The notes beneath the pieces are model-generated. The model did not search any database, was not told where the DNA came from, and worked only from the letters and a program-made list of their open reading frames with translations. The position numbers and the translations under genes are program-made. 64,000 nt of DNA, taken from NCBI RefSeq assembly GCF_035968265.1, contig NZ_JAVYIM010000002.1, forward strand, positions 186,001-250,000, written 5' to 3'. Source of the DNA: Nitrosarchaeum sp. (GTDB lineage Archaea > Thermoproteota > Nitrososphaeria > Nitrososphaerales > Nitrosopumilaceae). The stretch's first letter is position 1. The number at the start of each line of letters is the position of its first letter. Below are positions 1 to 8,558 of the stretch, piece after piece.

Positions 1-300
1 GTCCACATTTTGTATGTCATCACAAATTAATTTACCTTGTATCTTATTTTTATCTAGACTATCTTTTGCTAGTTTAATTTTATCTGGATTGTTATCAACA
101 CCTACAGCTTTTCTCACCTGATATTCTTTCAATGCTATGGAGATTCCAGTTCCATCTCCACATCCAAGATGATAAAAAATATCATTTTTTTCTAATTTTA
201 AAAAATTAAAAATGTCTCTAAATGTTTTCTCTGGTAATTGAACTTCTTCTCCACTAACTATGCTTTCTGGTAATGATTTGAGATATTCTTCTATTTTCAA
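1..300 (-). CDS. SAM-dependent methyltransferase, 3' end cut by window
   Basis: The first 100 codons of a minus-strand gene lie here; the rest is beyond base 1. The translation carries a class I methyltransferase signature: a hydrophobic strand ending in HLGCGDGTG (SAM-binding motif I, about residues 45-53), then an acidic strand end VGVDNN about 20 residues later. No ATG is present in frame near the 5' end, so TTG at 300 is the best start. The spacing and the N-terminal helix before motif I resemble DOT1-like or small-molecule methyltransferases. The substrate cannot be told from this fragment. Confidence 0.7.
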   Translation of the reverse strand, partial: MKIEEYLKSLPESIVSGEEVQLPEKTFRDIFNFLKLEKNDIFYHLGCGDGTGISIALKEYQVRKAVGVDNNPDKIKLAKDSLDKNKIQGKLICDDIQNVD

Positions 301-325
301 TATTATGATTAAAACTATACTTTAA

Positions 326-595
326 TTATTCTCTTATGCTCTCAAGTTTTGAAACTGCTTGCCATAACTGTGTTCTTACATATGAGGGCATGTTTGGATC
401 TTGTGTAACATCATCAAGTAAACTTATTGTATTGTTTGCTCTTACTGACAATGAATATTCTTCATTATTTAACTCCACTATCAAATCTGTAATTGATTTT
501 TTTATTGTCTTTGGCGTTGAATGACTTGTAGCAATTTGATTTAATGTTTCAATTGCTTCTTTCATTGATTCTTTGTTTTGTTTTTCATCAGCCAT
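326..595 (-). CDS. UPF0147 family protein
   Basis: This 89-residue, all-helical, acidic protein has the conserved layout of archaeal UPF0147: a central PKTIKKSITDLI segment and a C-terminal VRTQLWQAVSKLESIRE. Members are small conserved archaeal proteins of unknown biochemical role. There is no signal peptide or membrane segment, so it should be cytosolic. It lies just upstream of the methyltransferase on the same strand with a gap of about 25 nt, so the two are probably co-transcribed. Start ATG at 595. Confidence 0.85.
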   Translation of the reverse strand: MADEKQNKESMKEAIETLNQIATSHSTPKTIKKSITDLIVELNNEEYSLSVRANNTISLLDDVTQDPNMPSYVRTQLWQAVSKLESIRE

Positions 596-631
596 TTTTT
601 ACACCATTTAATGTTAATTTGAGGTATATAG

Positions 632-940
632 TCACATCTCTAGAAATATGTTATCTGACTCTACTGATACGTTATATGATGCTACATCTCTAATTTTAGC
701 TGGGAATTTCACTAATTTACCAGTTTTGCAATCAAATTGGGCTCCATGCCACCCACAAATTACATTACATCCATCTAATTTTCCCTCTGAGAGACTTGAA
801 CCTGAATGAGTACATGAATCATCCATGGCACAATAAGTACCATCAACATTTGCAACCATTATCTCTTTACCGTCAATTGAAACTTTAATCATTTTTCCAG
901 GAGGAACATCAGCTGTTTTTCCGGCTATAATTTTACCCAT
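632..940 (-). CDS. Rieske [2Fe-2S] ferredoxin-type protein
   Basis: This is a 102-residue single-domain Rieske protein. The two cluster-binding motifs are visible: C-T-H near residue 43 and C-G-W-H near residue 62, so the cluster is held by two Cys and two His. It lacks a membrane anchor or signal peptide, so it is a soluble electron carrier, like the small subunit of nitrite reductases or dioxygenase ferredoxins rather than a bc1 Rieske subunit. It is divergent from the GNAT gene with only about 40 nt between starts. Its redox partner is unknown. Confidence 0.88.
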   Translation of the reverse strand: MGKIIAGKTADVPPGKMIKVSIDGKEIMVANVDGTYCAMDDSCTHSGSSLSEGKLDGCNVICGWHGAQFDCKTGKLVKFPAKIRDVASYNVSVESDNIFLEM

Positions 941-979
941 TATCGTTTTTAATCAATCATTCTTAATATTTTTTCGTAT

Positions 980-1762
980 ATGTGTACGATAAGAAATGCA
1001 GTTGATTCAGATAAATCTGTAATACTGAACTTTTGTCATAATACTTTTTCATGGGGTGATTATATTCAAGATGTCTGGAATTCTTGGTTGTCTGAAGGTA
1101 ATTTATTCATTGTAGATAAAGAACATCCAATTGGTATAACTCATGCATTTTTCTCTAAAAATCAAGTATGGATTGAAGGTATTAGAATTAATCCAGATTT
1201 TCGTAGACAAGGTTTAGCTAAAAAATTAGTTCAACATATAGAATTAATTGCCAAAGAAAAACAAATTCCATTCTCTTTTATGTTGATCGATATTGAAAAT
1301 TATGCATCTCTTTCAATGGCAAAAAATCTTGGTTATGGTATATTTCAAACCTGGAATTTTTATTCACTTATTCCTCAGATTAATAATAGTCATGAAATTC
1401 AATTTGGCAATAATTTTGATCAATCAAAAATTCCTCATTATATAAAATCTTGGAGATGGTTACCTTTAGATAAAAAAATCATACTGTATTTTTACAAACA
1501 AAATAAAATAATTTTTTCAGATAAATCTGGTCCAATTTCTATTGCAGTTCTAACTGATTCTGAGCATTTTGATAAAATTTTGATTGTAACTTTAATTTCT
1601 GGATCACTATCAAATACATTAGACCTAATTTCATACATACAAAACTATGGAGCAGAAAACAAATATCAAAAAATACAAATTTTAACTAGAGCTAAATTAT
1701 CTAAAATAAATACATTAGAACACAAAATTACATTTAATCTAATGAAAAAATCTGTGGGCTAA
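980..1762 (+). CDS. GNAT family N-acetyltransferase
   Basis: The N-terminal half (residues about 1-130) is a GNAT fold. The acetyl-CoA pyrophosphate loop reads RRQGLAKKL, after the strand VWIEGIRINPDF, and the later LGY motif is typical of the family. The C-terminal half (about 130-260) is not recognised; it may be a degenerate second GNAT domain. The substrate is unknown. Start ATG at 980 sits about 40 nt from the divergent Rieske gene. The 3' end overlaps the convergent FAH gene by 4 nt. Confidence 0.8.
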   Translation: MCTIRNAVDSDKSVILNFCHNTFSWGDYIQDVWNSWLSEGNLFIVDKEHPIGITHAFFSKNQVWIEGIRINPDFRRQGLAKKLVQHIELIAKEKQIPFSFMLIDIENYASLSMAKNLGYGIFQTWNFYSLIPQINNSHEIQFGNNFDQSKIPHYIKSWRWLPLDKKIILYFYKQNKIIFSDKSGPISIAVLTDSEHFDKILIVTLISGSLSNTLDLISYIQNYGAENKYQKIQILTRAKLSKINTLEHKITFNLMKKSVG

Positions 1763-2628
1763 CTCTCATTTACAAATCTGATTGTATTTTTTAAAATACC
1801 CAAATTCTCAATTTCCATCTCTACTTTATCTCCATTTTTAAGAAATACTGCATTTGGTTTGTTAAGCATTACCCCTGCTGGAGTTCCAGTTGAAATAATG
1901 TCTCCTTTTTCTAGAGTCATTACCTTACTTAATCTAGAAACTATTTCTGGTATTTTTATGAACATATTATTTGTAGATGAATTCTGTCGTAATTCTCCAT
2001 TAATTTTGGTTGTCAATTTTAAGTTCTGTGGATCTTTGATTTCATCTGCTGTTGTTATCCATGGTCCAGATGGTGCAAATGTATCAAAACTTTTTCCTCT
2101 AGTGAATTGCTTGTCTTTAAACTGAATATCGCGTGCAGATACATCGTTTAGTATCATATATCCAAATATTGCATCTACAGCTTGCTTTTCATTTATATTT
2201 TTACAATTTTTACCTATAATCAAAGCTAATTCAACTTCGTAATCCAACTGTGTAACAAAGTCTGGGCAAACTATGTCAGAACCTGTACCGTTTAAAGCAG
2301 TTCTAGGTTTTAGAACTATTGCAGGTTCATCTGGTGGTGATAAATTCTGTTCTTTTGCATGATCTATATAATTAAAAGCCAAACATATGATTTTGTTTGG
2401 ATTTGGAATTGGACTTAATAATTTAAAATTTGATAGGCTTTCTTCGTATGATAAAGTATCAATTTTATTTTTAATCTCATCAAACCATCCATCAAAAAGA
2501 AAATCTTTGATACTTTGAGGAATTGGAACTCCTGTTTGATAAGTAATTTCATCCTTTGTTGCAACTTTATCTCCTTTTACAAAACCATATGTCTCATTAT
2601 TTTCATGAACTAATCTTGCTATTTTCAT
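1759..2628 (-). CDS. Fumarylacetoacetate hydrolase family protein
   Basis: This 289-residue protein has a short N-terminal domain and a C-terminal FAH catalytic domain. The metal ligands are seen as E-x-E in LDYEVELALIIG and Asp in NDVSARDIQ. The stretch FDTFAPSGPWI and the closing STGTPAGV are family hallmarks. Members cleave or decarboxylate beta-diketo acids (fumarylpyruvate, acylpyruvate, oxaloacetate). The actual substrate is not clear here. It sits about 10 nt downstream of the gltX stop on the same strand and may be co-transcribed with it. Start ATG at 2628. Confidence 0.88.
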   Translation of the reverse strand: MKIARLVHENNETYGFVKGDKVATKDEITYQTGVPIPQSIKDFLFDGWFDEIKNKIDTLSYEESLSNFKLLSPIPNPNKIICLAFNYIDHAKEQNLSPPDEPAIVLKPRTALNGTGSDIVCPDFVTQLDYEVELALIIGKNCKNINEKQAVDAIFGYMILNDVSARDIQFKDKQFTRGKSFDTFAPSGPWITTADEIKDPQNLKLTTKINGELRQNSSTNNMFIKIPEIVSRLSKVMTLEKGDIISTGTPAGVMLNKPNAVFLKNGDKVEMEIENLGILKNTIRFVNES

Positions 2629-2639
2629 AATCTTATCAC

Positions 2640-4346
2640 TTACTTGTGTGTAAAAATCGCCTGATTTTGTGAATCTTTTCTACAATATCCAAATCTAACA
2701 AATTGTATTTCTTCACCATCTTTTAATTCTAAATAATGGGGTTCTGTATAAACCTCTAATTCTTCTAAACTATCTTCATTAAATTTTTCATCAATAAACA
2801 ATTGTTTTGGAATAAGAATTTTGATCATATGGGCATTTTTCTGTGGAATCCATTGTATTTTTTGTATCTCTGAATTAGATTCACCTTCTGTAAATTCTCC
2901 TACTAACTCTCCATTGTTTTTTGATATCTTGATGTTGCCTAATCCTAATAATCTGATTTGAGTGCCTTTCATATTTTCAGCATCTTCTCCCGAAATGTAG
3001 AAATTCTCATCAATGTTGATTTTTCTTTTACCCATATCTTTTATTGGATGATTTGAAATTTCTACAAAAGAAAATGGGATTTTTTTAATTGTAAGTTTTT
3101 TTGGTCTGCTTACCATGAATAATCTAATACTGTCGGCGTCAACAAATTTTCTGTTAAATGATTCAAGAGCATCAAACGGTGCTAATGTATTTGCTTTAGT
3201 TAATCCTAATGATAAGATGAATTTTTTTATTGCTTCTGGTTTAATTCCCCTTCTTCTAAGTGATTCTAAAGTAGGTAATCTTGGATCATCATACCATGAT
3301 ACTTTACCTTCTTCAATCAATGGTTTGAGAATTCTTTTTGATATTGGCATTCCTTTGAATTCAAGCCTAGAAAAGAAGTCCTGATATGGTTTTCGCATAT
3401 TTAGTGCATCTAAAATAGCATCTATTAGCTCTTTTCTTAATTCAAATTCCTTTGAACGAAATGCATGAGTTACACCATCAATACTATCCTCTATTGCAAC
3501 AGCAAAATCATAACTTGGCCAAACTCGATATTTGTTTCCAAGTGTGTAATGCTTTTCTTCTATTATTCTAAACAATACAGGATCTCTCATTACTGCATTA
3601 TCTGCTTTCATATCTCCTCGAAATCTTACAATTGCATCTCCAGGCTTAAATTTGCCAAACATTTTCTCCCATCCTTTATTGCTTTGTTTAATGTCTCCTC
3701 TACTACATTTACAAGCTATACGTTCCCGTCTATTTTCACTAATATCCTCTCTTTTACAAGTGCAAACGTAAGCTTTTCCAGAATTAATTAATTCTATACC
3801 TTTTTCATAAAATATCTCCATATCATCTGAAGTATTTTTTATCACATCAAATTTTATTCCTAACCAGTCTAATCCAACTTTAATTGCAGCATGATATTCC
3901 ATTCTTTCAGCTTCTGGATTAGTATCATCCATTCTTAAAATGAATTTTCCGCCATACATTTTTGCATATTCTGCATTAATGATAGCTGCTTTAGCATGTC
4001 CTATGTGTGGATATCCATTAGGTTCTGGTGGAAATCGAGTAACTACTTTTCCATGTTCCGCATTTTTTAGTAGAGGAAGTCCTTCTCTTTCTTCAGTTTT
4101 CTCCTTTGGGATTAAAATATCTGGGAAACTTTCTTCAATTATTTTTTTTTGCTCTTCAAATGATAATTGATTAATTTCAGAAACAATTGTCTTAATCTCT
4201 TCAGATATTTCTTTTACTCTTGTTCTAAACTCTGGTTTTGTTCCTAGGATCTTTGCTAATACAATTTTATCCTGAGTTTTTCCTTCATGTTCAAATGCAT
4301 TTTGTAAAGATATTTTTCGAATCTCTTTTCTTGTCTCTTCGTCCAA
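2640..4346 (-). CDS. gltX: Glutamyl-tRNA synthetase (archaeal type)
   Basis: This 568-residue class I aminoacyl-tRNA synthetase charges tRNA with glutamate. The ATP-binding HIGH motif is PHIGHAKA (about residue 112), preceded by RFPPEPNGY. The second signature is reduced to PISKR, as in archaeal GluRS. A Cys cluster (CTCKRED ... CKC) gives a zinc-binding insertion. The C-terminal beta-barrel anticodon-binding domain is of the archaeal/eukaryotic GlnRS-like type. Archaeal enzymes of this type usually also charge tRNA-Gln for the amidotransferase route; that is inference here. The start is TTG at 4346. Confidence 0.95.
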   Translation of the reverse strand: MDEETRKEIRKISLQNAFEHEGKTQDKIVLAKILGTKPEFRTRVKEISEEIKTIVSEINQLSFEEQKKIIEESFPDILIPKEKTEEREGLPLLKNAEHGKVVTRFPPEPNGYPHIGHAKAAIINAEYAKMYGGKFILRMDDTNPEAERMEYHAAIKVGLDWLGIKFDVIKNTSDDMEIFYEKGIELINSGKAYVCTCKREDISENRRERIACKCSRGDIKQSNKGWEKMFGKFKPGDAIVRFRGDMKADNAVMRDPVLFRIIEEKHYTLGNKYRVWPSYDFAVAIEDSIDGVTHAFRSKEFELRKELIDAILDALNMRKPYQDFFSRLEFKGMPISKRILKPLIEEGKVSWYDDPRLPTLESLRRRGIKPEAIKKFILSLGLTKANTLAPFDALESFNRKFVDADSIRLFMVSRPKKLTIKKIPFSFVEISNHPIKDMGKRKINIDENFYISGEDAENMKGTQIRLLGLGNIKISKNNGELVGEFTEGESNSEIQKIQWIPQKNAHMIKILIPKQLFIDEKFNEDSLEELEVYTEPHYLELKDGEEIQFVRFGYCRKDSQNQAIFTHK

Positions 4347-4463
4347 AGTATCTACCTATGTCTTGCTGTTTACATCGCCTTTTTTATACTCTATCTGATT
4401 TTAGGTATTTTTCAATATTTTTCACGTACAGAAAAAAATCTTGGTTTATTCTAAAATTCAATA

Positions 4464-4655
4464 TTATTTCATTTTCTGTATAGGAATTTCTACTAATTTA
4501 CACTTAGAGTCAATTAACATACATTGTGAATGAATTTGCTCAACAGTGATAAATCCGCATTTATGACAAAAAAATTCATTTTCTTTCTTACAAACACTGC
4601 ATTTTTTATTTACTTCTAGTGTTTCACCACACTTTCTACACGAATCCATTCTCAT
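4464..4655 (-). CDS. Small zinc-ribbon protein
   Basis: This 63-residue protein has four metal-binding pairs or singles: CRKC near the start, then CSVC, CHKC, and later a lone Cys plus His. Two treble-clef or ribbon knuckles could each bind one zinc. There is no other recognisable domain and the function is unknown. Such proteins are common in thaumarchaea and may act as nucleic-acid or protein-interaction modules. It lies upstream of gltX with a gap of about 117 nt and is divergent from the 49-residue membrane protein. Confidence 0.65.
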   Translation of the reverse strand: MRMDSCRKCGETLEVNKKCSVCKKENEFFCHKCGFITVEQIHSQCMLIDSKCKLVEIPIQKMK

Positions 4656-4690
4656 TAATTTTCTAACATCTTTGAACTACATTATACTTG

Positions 4691-4708
4691 GTAAGCTAAC
4701 AAGCTTAC
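4691..4708. promoter_or_regulatory. Inverted repeat between divergent small genes
   Basis: A perfect 6-bp inverted repeat, GTAAGC-taacaa-GCTTAC, lies between the divergent zinc-ribbon gene and the small membrane protein gene. A TATA-like ctataattta follows at about 4719-4728, some 35-45 nt before the ATG at 4764. An operator just upstream of the TATA/BRE element is a reasonable reading, but a chance palindrome is not excluded. Confidence 0.35.
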
Positions 4709-4763
4709 TTGTATGATCTATAATTTACCCTGTTCTATAATCTGCTAATTGTATATCATAATC

Positions 4764-4913
4764 ATGACAACAAAACTTGTTCAGGAAACCAATACCTGGA
4801 ACAAAATGGTTCATGCCCCATTCAAAAAAGTCGTAAAATTCGATCTAATTTGTATGGGCCTTGGAATCATGATGGGTATTGGAATAGGTGCTTACTTGGT
4901 TGCAGGAGTATAA
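4764..4913 (+). CDS. 49-residue single-TM membrane protein
   Basis: ATG at 4764 opens a 49-codon frame ending in TAA. The first 25 residues are polar with a KK pair (FKKVVKFDL). The rest is one Gly-rich hydrophobic helix (CMGLGIMMGIGIGAYLVAGV), so the predicted topology is a cytosolic N-terminus and one membrane span. Codon use is like the neighbouring genes and a TATA-like box lies upstream, so it looks real. A T-rich stretch soon after the stop may end transcription. It resembles accessory subunits of membrane complexes; which one is not known. Confidence 0.65.
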   Translation: MTTKLVQETNTWNKMVHAPFKKVVKFDLICMGLGIMMGIGIGAYLVAGV

Positions 4914-5084
4914 CCTCCTCACCAAATTTTTTATGTAATGCAACATATGATGATTATTGAATTTTGATCAAAAATTTGATATCTGAATAAGAATGATCTG
5001 TATAAAATAGAAAAACCTGAAATTACTAAAATAATCGCAAAATATCTGCAATTATTTTTAACTAGCCATAAAGATGATTAATTG

Positions 5085-5885
5085 ATGGCTGATCTCATTG
5101 ATAAAACTGCAAACTATGTTTTAGATCTTGCTAGCCCTCAAAGGCTTAATATTTTATTTAAATTATTAAGTAAAGATTCTACTCCTACTGAAATTGCAAA
5201 GGAATTAGAATCAACCAAGCAAGAAGTTCATAGAAATTTTATTAGATTAGAGGAAAGTGGTCTTATTGAGAAAAAAAATAACGGAAAATATAGTACTACT
5301 ACATTTGGAGAAACAGTTTGCACACAAGTTCCAACAATAGTATTCTTTTCCCAAAATAGAAAATATTTTGAAGAACATACATTTATTGACATTCCTTACA
5401 AATTTAAAATTCGATGTGGACAGCTTGCAGTAAGTCAACATGTTAAAGGTATATCAAAAGTTTTGGAACAATGGAAGACAATTTATAAAAATTCTAGGGA
5501 GTACATATATGAAATATTATCTGAAGCTCCTTTGGATCTTATTGAGCCTCTAGTTAAACAAATTAAAAAAGGAATTAAATTTCAGTATATCTTCTCTGAA
5601 TCCACAGTAGTTCCTAAAGGAAGAAAGGATTTATTGAAAAAATTAGGATTTAGCAATCTTATTGAAAAAGGATTGATAGAAAGAAAAATGGCAAAAAATG
5701 TTCAGACTGTAATAGTTCTAAATGAAAAAGAGGCATGTGTTTTATTTCCTAAAAATGACGGTGAATCAGATCTTACTGAAATGTTTTATAGTGATGATCC
5801 TATGTTTCATGAATGGTGTCTTGATTATTTCCGATTTTGTTGGTATGGTTCAGATGAATTCATTGAGAGTAAGTTAAAAGAATGA
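5085..5885 (+). CDS. Winged-helix transcriptional regulator, FilR1-like
   Basis: The N-terminal 75 residues form an ArsR-like winged helix: PQRLNILFKLL, TPTEIAKELESTKQEVHRNF (recognition helix) and a wing at KKNNGKYSTT. The remaining 190 residues match the middle/C-terminal domain seen in the archaeal FilR1 (DUF1724) regulators, ending in an aromatic-rich EWCLDYFRFCWYG. It probably binds DNA as a dimer and senses an unknown signal through the C-terminal part. TTG at 5082 is adjacent and in frame, but ATG at 5085 is the better start. Targets are not evident. Confidence 0.82.
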   Translation: MADLIDKTANYVLDLASPQRLNILFKLLSKDSTPTEIAKELESTKQEVHRNFIRLEESGLIEKKNNGKYSTTTFGETVCTQVPTIVFFSQNRKYFEEHTFIDIPYKFKIRCGQLAVSQHVKGISKVLEQWKTIYKNSREYIYEILSEAPLDLIEPLVKQIKKGIKFQYIFSESTVVPKGRKDLLKKLGFSNLIEKGLIERKMAKNVQTVIVLNEKEACVLFPKNDGESDLTEMFYSDDPMFHEWCLDYFRFCWYGSDEFIESKLKE

Positions 5886-5951
5886 TTTTGTACTCATTTT
5901 CACATAATTTACATCATATCATTTTTTTGTAGGGATGAATTATCCTGTATA

Positions 5952-6125
5952 ATGTCTAATGATATTATGAAATCATTAATTATAATGATTCAAAATAACT
6001 ATGGAGATGCTGACATTTTATTAAGGATTTTAAATAGTCTTAAAAATGAGAAGTCATTATTTCCACCAGACAAGGAATATCTGGATATTATTTTGCAAAA
6101 ATATTTTCCCAATGAAAAATTTTGA
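5952..6125 (+). CDS. 57-residue helical protein
   Basis: ATG at 5952 gives a 57-residue frame: an N-terminal helix (KSLIIMIQNNYGDADILLRILNSL) followed by a KEYLDIILQKYF helix. There are no Cys residues and no membrane segment. The pattern looks like the short helical tail domain found at the ends of other thaumarchaeal proteins, here standing alone. The gene lies about 66 nt after the FilR1-like regulator on the same strand and could be its partner or a chance neighbour. Function is unknown. The rest of 5886-6171 holds only T-rich spacer. Confidence 0.5.
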   Translation: MSNDIMKSLIIMIQNNYGDADILLRILNSLKNEKSLFPPDKEYLDIILQKYFPNEKF

Positions 6126-6171
6126 ATTTTAAATGAGTAAATTATCTTGCTAAGATAGATTTTTTTTAAAT

Positions 6172-7152
6172 CTACACGCTTCTTTTTACTACAAAATCTA
6201 AAAGATCTATTAATTCTGTTTTAGCAGTACCTGAATAATTTGAAAGCGATTTTTTTGCCATTTCTGCATAATGTAAAGCCTGCCTTCTTACCTCTTTCTC
6301 TATTCCAAGTGATCGAATAACATCTACAGCTTTTTCTAGCTCATTTTTACTTGCTTTTGGATTTCCAAATGCTTTTAGAATCATTTTTCTATCTTCGCCT
6401 TTTGCTAGTTTTATTGCCATGAGGATTGGAAGTGATTTTTTACCTTCTCTAAGATCATTACCGACCGGTTTTTTTGTAATCTTTGAATCTCCCATTACAC
6501 CAATAAGATCATCTGTAATTTGAAAAGCAATTCCTAAATTCTTACCAAAATTTGATAAATTTGAAATATCTTTTTGATTACCTGTTGCACAAATTGCACC
6601 CATCGAACAAGACACATCAAATAATGCAGCAGTTTTTTTACCAATCATTGCGATATACTCGTTTTGTGTAGGGATCCTTTTTTCTTCAGCCATTTTTACA
6701 TCTAATAACTGCCCTTCGCATACATCTACACATGCCTTTGCCAATCTGGAAACTAATTGAACTATTGCATCGTTGGATAATTTTGCATCTGAAATAATTT
6801 GATATGCTTTTGAAAATAATACATCTCCAGCTAGTATTGCAATTGGCATTCCAAATTTTTTATGCACTGTAGGCACTCCGTGACGCATTTCATCATTATC
6901 CATAATGTCATCATGAACTAAAGTAAAGTTATGTATCATTTCTACTGCACTAGCAGCAGGTATTGCAATTGTTGTACTGCCTCCTAATATTTGACAACTC
7001 TTCATTACCATGTGAGGTCTGAGTCTTTTTCCTCCGTGGATGATGAGATGTGATGCTGCATCATATAGCATTTTAGGATCTCCTTTTATCTTAGAATTTA
7101 GATATCTATTGACAATTTTTGCATTTTTTTCAATCGAGTTTGTTTTTTTCAT
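6172..7152 (-). CDS. idsA: Polyprenyl synthase (geranylgeranyl diphosphate synthase)
   Basis: This trans-prenyltransferase condenses IPP with allylic diphosphates to make the C20 chain of archaeal lipids. The first Asp-rich motif is HDDIMD, the second is DDLIGVMGD, and the GGKRLRP substrate loop is present. Phe at the fifth position before the first motif (NFTLVHDD) is the chain-length stop known from archaeal type I enzymes and fits a C20 product. ATG at 7152 overlaps the upstream isomerase stop as ATGA, a better start than ATG at 7167. It is the last gene of the isoprenoid operon. Confidence 0.93.
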   Translation of the reverse strand: MKKTNSIEKNAKIVNRYLNSKIKGDPKMLYDAASHLIIHGGKRLRPHMVMKSCQILGGSTTIAIPAASAVEMIHNFTLVHDDIMDNDEMRHGVPTVHKKFGMPIAILAGDVLFSKAYQIISDAKLSNDAIVQLVSRLAKACVDVCEGQLLDVKMAEEKRIPTQNEYIAMIGKKTAALFDVSCSMGAICATGNQKDISNLSNFGKNLGIAFQITDDLIGVMGDSKITKKPVGNDLREGKKSLPILMAIKLAKGEDRKMILKAFGNPKASKNELEKAVDVIRSLGIEKEVRRQALHYAEMAKKSLSNYSGTAKTELIDLLDFVVKRSV

Positions 7153-7790
7153 ATTATCAATCTCCATTTATCATCTGGAAGATGATTTTGTATTGCTTTT
7201 TTCAATTCTGTTTGCAAATCTGAATTAATCCAAGATGATAAAATATCTTTATATTTTTCTAACATTTTATTTTCAGACCTGTCTAGAAATATCAATGCAA
7301 TTAACATCCATGGACAATAAATTTTTGGATTGTTTTTAATTTCAGAAAGAAGTTCAGATGCTGAAATCCATTTTATTTCATCTATTTCTCCTTCTATCAT
7401 TTTAAATTTAGTTGATTCATCAACAATCCCAATTAGAGTCCCACAAATTTCGTTCTCAGAACCAATATTTTTGTAAGGTACATGATATTCAAACTTCATT
7501 AAATAATCCATTTTACAAGAAATGCCAACTTCTTCCGGCATTCTTCGCTCAGCTGACGATATGTATGTCTCACCTTCTCTTGGATGACTAGCTACTGTTC
7601 CATCCCAATCTTCTGGCCATAGCATTTTTTCTTTTGCTCTTCTTGTTAGAACTAATCTTCCATTTTTATCAAATAGCAAGGCTGTAAATGCTCTATGAAG
7701 TTTTCCATTTGGTAAATGGCATTTTACCTTTTCTTCAGAACCTATAGGATTATCGTTTTCATCAACCAAAATTACATATTCATCAGACAT
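7149..7790 (-). CDS. idi: Nudix-type isopentenyl-diphosphate isomerase (IDI-1-like), catalytic Cys replaced
   Basis: This 213-residue Nudix protein lies between isopentenyl phosphate kinase and the prenyl synthase, exactly where an IPP/DMAPP isomerase is expected. The metal ligands of type I isomerase are kept: His25, His32, His69 and the ENE pair near residues 112-114. The WP..W signature and the EE pair of the Nudix box are present. However, the conserved catalytic Cys of the N-x-x-C-x-H-P motif (Cys67 of E. coli) is Ala67 in GTVASHP. With start ATG 7790 the numbering matches E. coli, which supports that start over 7820. Activity as an isomerase is therefore uncertain. Confidence 0.8.
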   Translation of the reverse strand: MSDEYVILVDENDNPIGSEEKVKCHLPNGKLHRAFTALLFDKNGRLVLTRRAKEKMLWPEDWDGTVASHPREGETYISSAERRMPEEVGISCKMDYLMKFEYHVPYKNIGSENEICGTLIGIVDESTKFKMIEGEIDEIKWISASELLSEIKNNPKIYCPWMLIALIFLDRSENKMLEKYKDILSSWINSDLQTELKKAIQNHLPDDKWRLII

Positions 7791-8535
7791 TTTTTTTACC
7801 TCTGAACAATGTTCCTTCATACTTGTTGTTTTTAACCGCTTTCACTATTCTTTCTGGTTTGTTACCGTTTACAAAAAAAACATTCATTCCCATTTTTGCA
7901 ATGTTAGATGCTTCATCTACCTTTCTAGTCATTCCCCCTGTCACATCCATTTTGTTTTCAGAAATTTTAGGATTTTCTCCTTTTAACTCATAAATTAATT
8001 TTTTAGTTTTTAGATCTGAGTATAACCCATCTTCATTTAAAGCAAAAATTACTAATCTTGGTTTTAAAATTTTTGCTAAGTGAGTCATTATTTTATCTCC
8101 TGATAAAATGTATGTTTTCTTATTTCCATGCCAAAGTGCATCTCCATACGTGATTGGTATTAATCCCGATTTTGCAATTTCAGTTATTTCTTTTACTTTT
8201 TTTATCACTGGGATGTTCTTTGACATGAAATCTGTTGGAGGAAGAGAGTATGGATTCATCTTATTTTTTACAAATGCATTTAATATGATTTTGTTAAGAT
8301 CAATCATTGAATTTTTAACTACAGCAACTCCATGCATATCATATTTTTTTGGTTTAGTATGCATGTCATATTTTACAGACCAATAATGCCCAAATGATCC
8401 TCCTCCATGAACAATAATTATTGGTTCATTAATTTTCTTCAAATTTTTAGCAATGTTTTCAACAACTTTTTTTCTGGGACTGAGTGGTTTTTCTTTATTT
8501 GTGATAATAGAACCTCCTAATTTTATGAGAATCAT
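7783..8535 (-). CDS. ipk: Isopentenyl phosphate kinase
   Basis: This 250-residue amino-acid-kinase-fold enzyme phosphorylates isopentenyl phosphate to IPP, the last step of the archaeal mevalonate pathway. The N-terminal LIKLGGSIIT (ATP-phosphate loop), the VHGGGSFGHYW segment with the catalytic His, and the VTGGMTRKVDEA segment near the C-terminus are all typical. It overlaps the downstream isomerase by 8 nt and follows mevalonate kinase by about 23 nt, so it is part of one operon. Confidence 0.93.
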   Translation of the reverse strand: MILIKLGGSIITNKEKPLSPRKKVVENIAKNLKKINEPIIIVHGGGSFGHYWSVKYDMHTKPKKYDMHGVAVVKNSMIDLNKIILNAFVKNKMNPYSLPPTDFMSKNIPVIKKVKEITEIAKSGLIPITYGDALWHGNKKTYILSGDKIMTHLAKILKPRLVIFALNEDGLYSDLKTKKLIYELKGENPKISENKMDVTGGMTRKVDEASNIAKMGMNVFFVNGNKPERIVKAVKNNKYEGTLFRGKKNV

Positions 8536-8558
8536 GCAGTCACCAAATATCTAGTCCA

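Noticed and set aside
7149-7820. Upstream ATG 7820 as isomerase start
   Set aside because: Start 7790 gives a short overlap and residue numbering that matches the known enzyme; the 10 extra residues are antisense-like and lie inside the ipk coding end.
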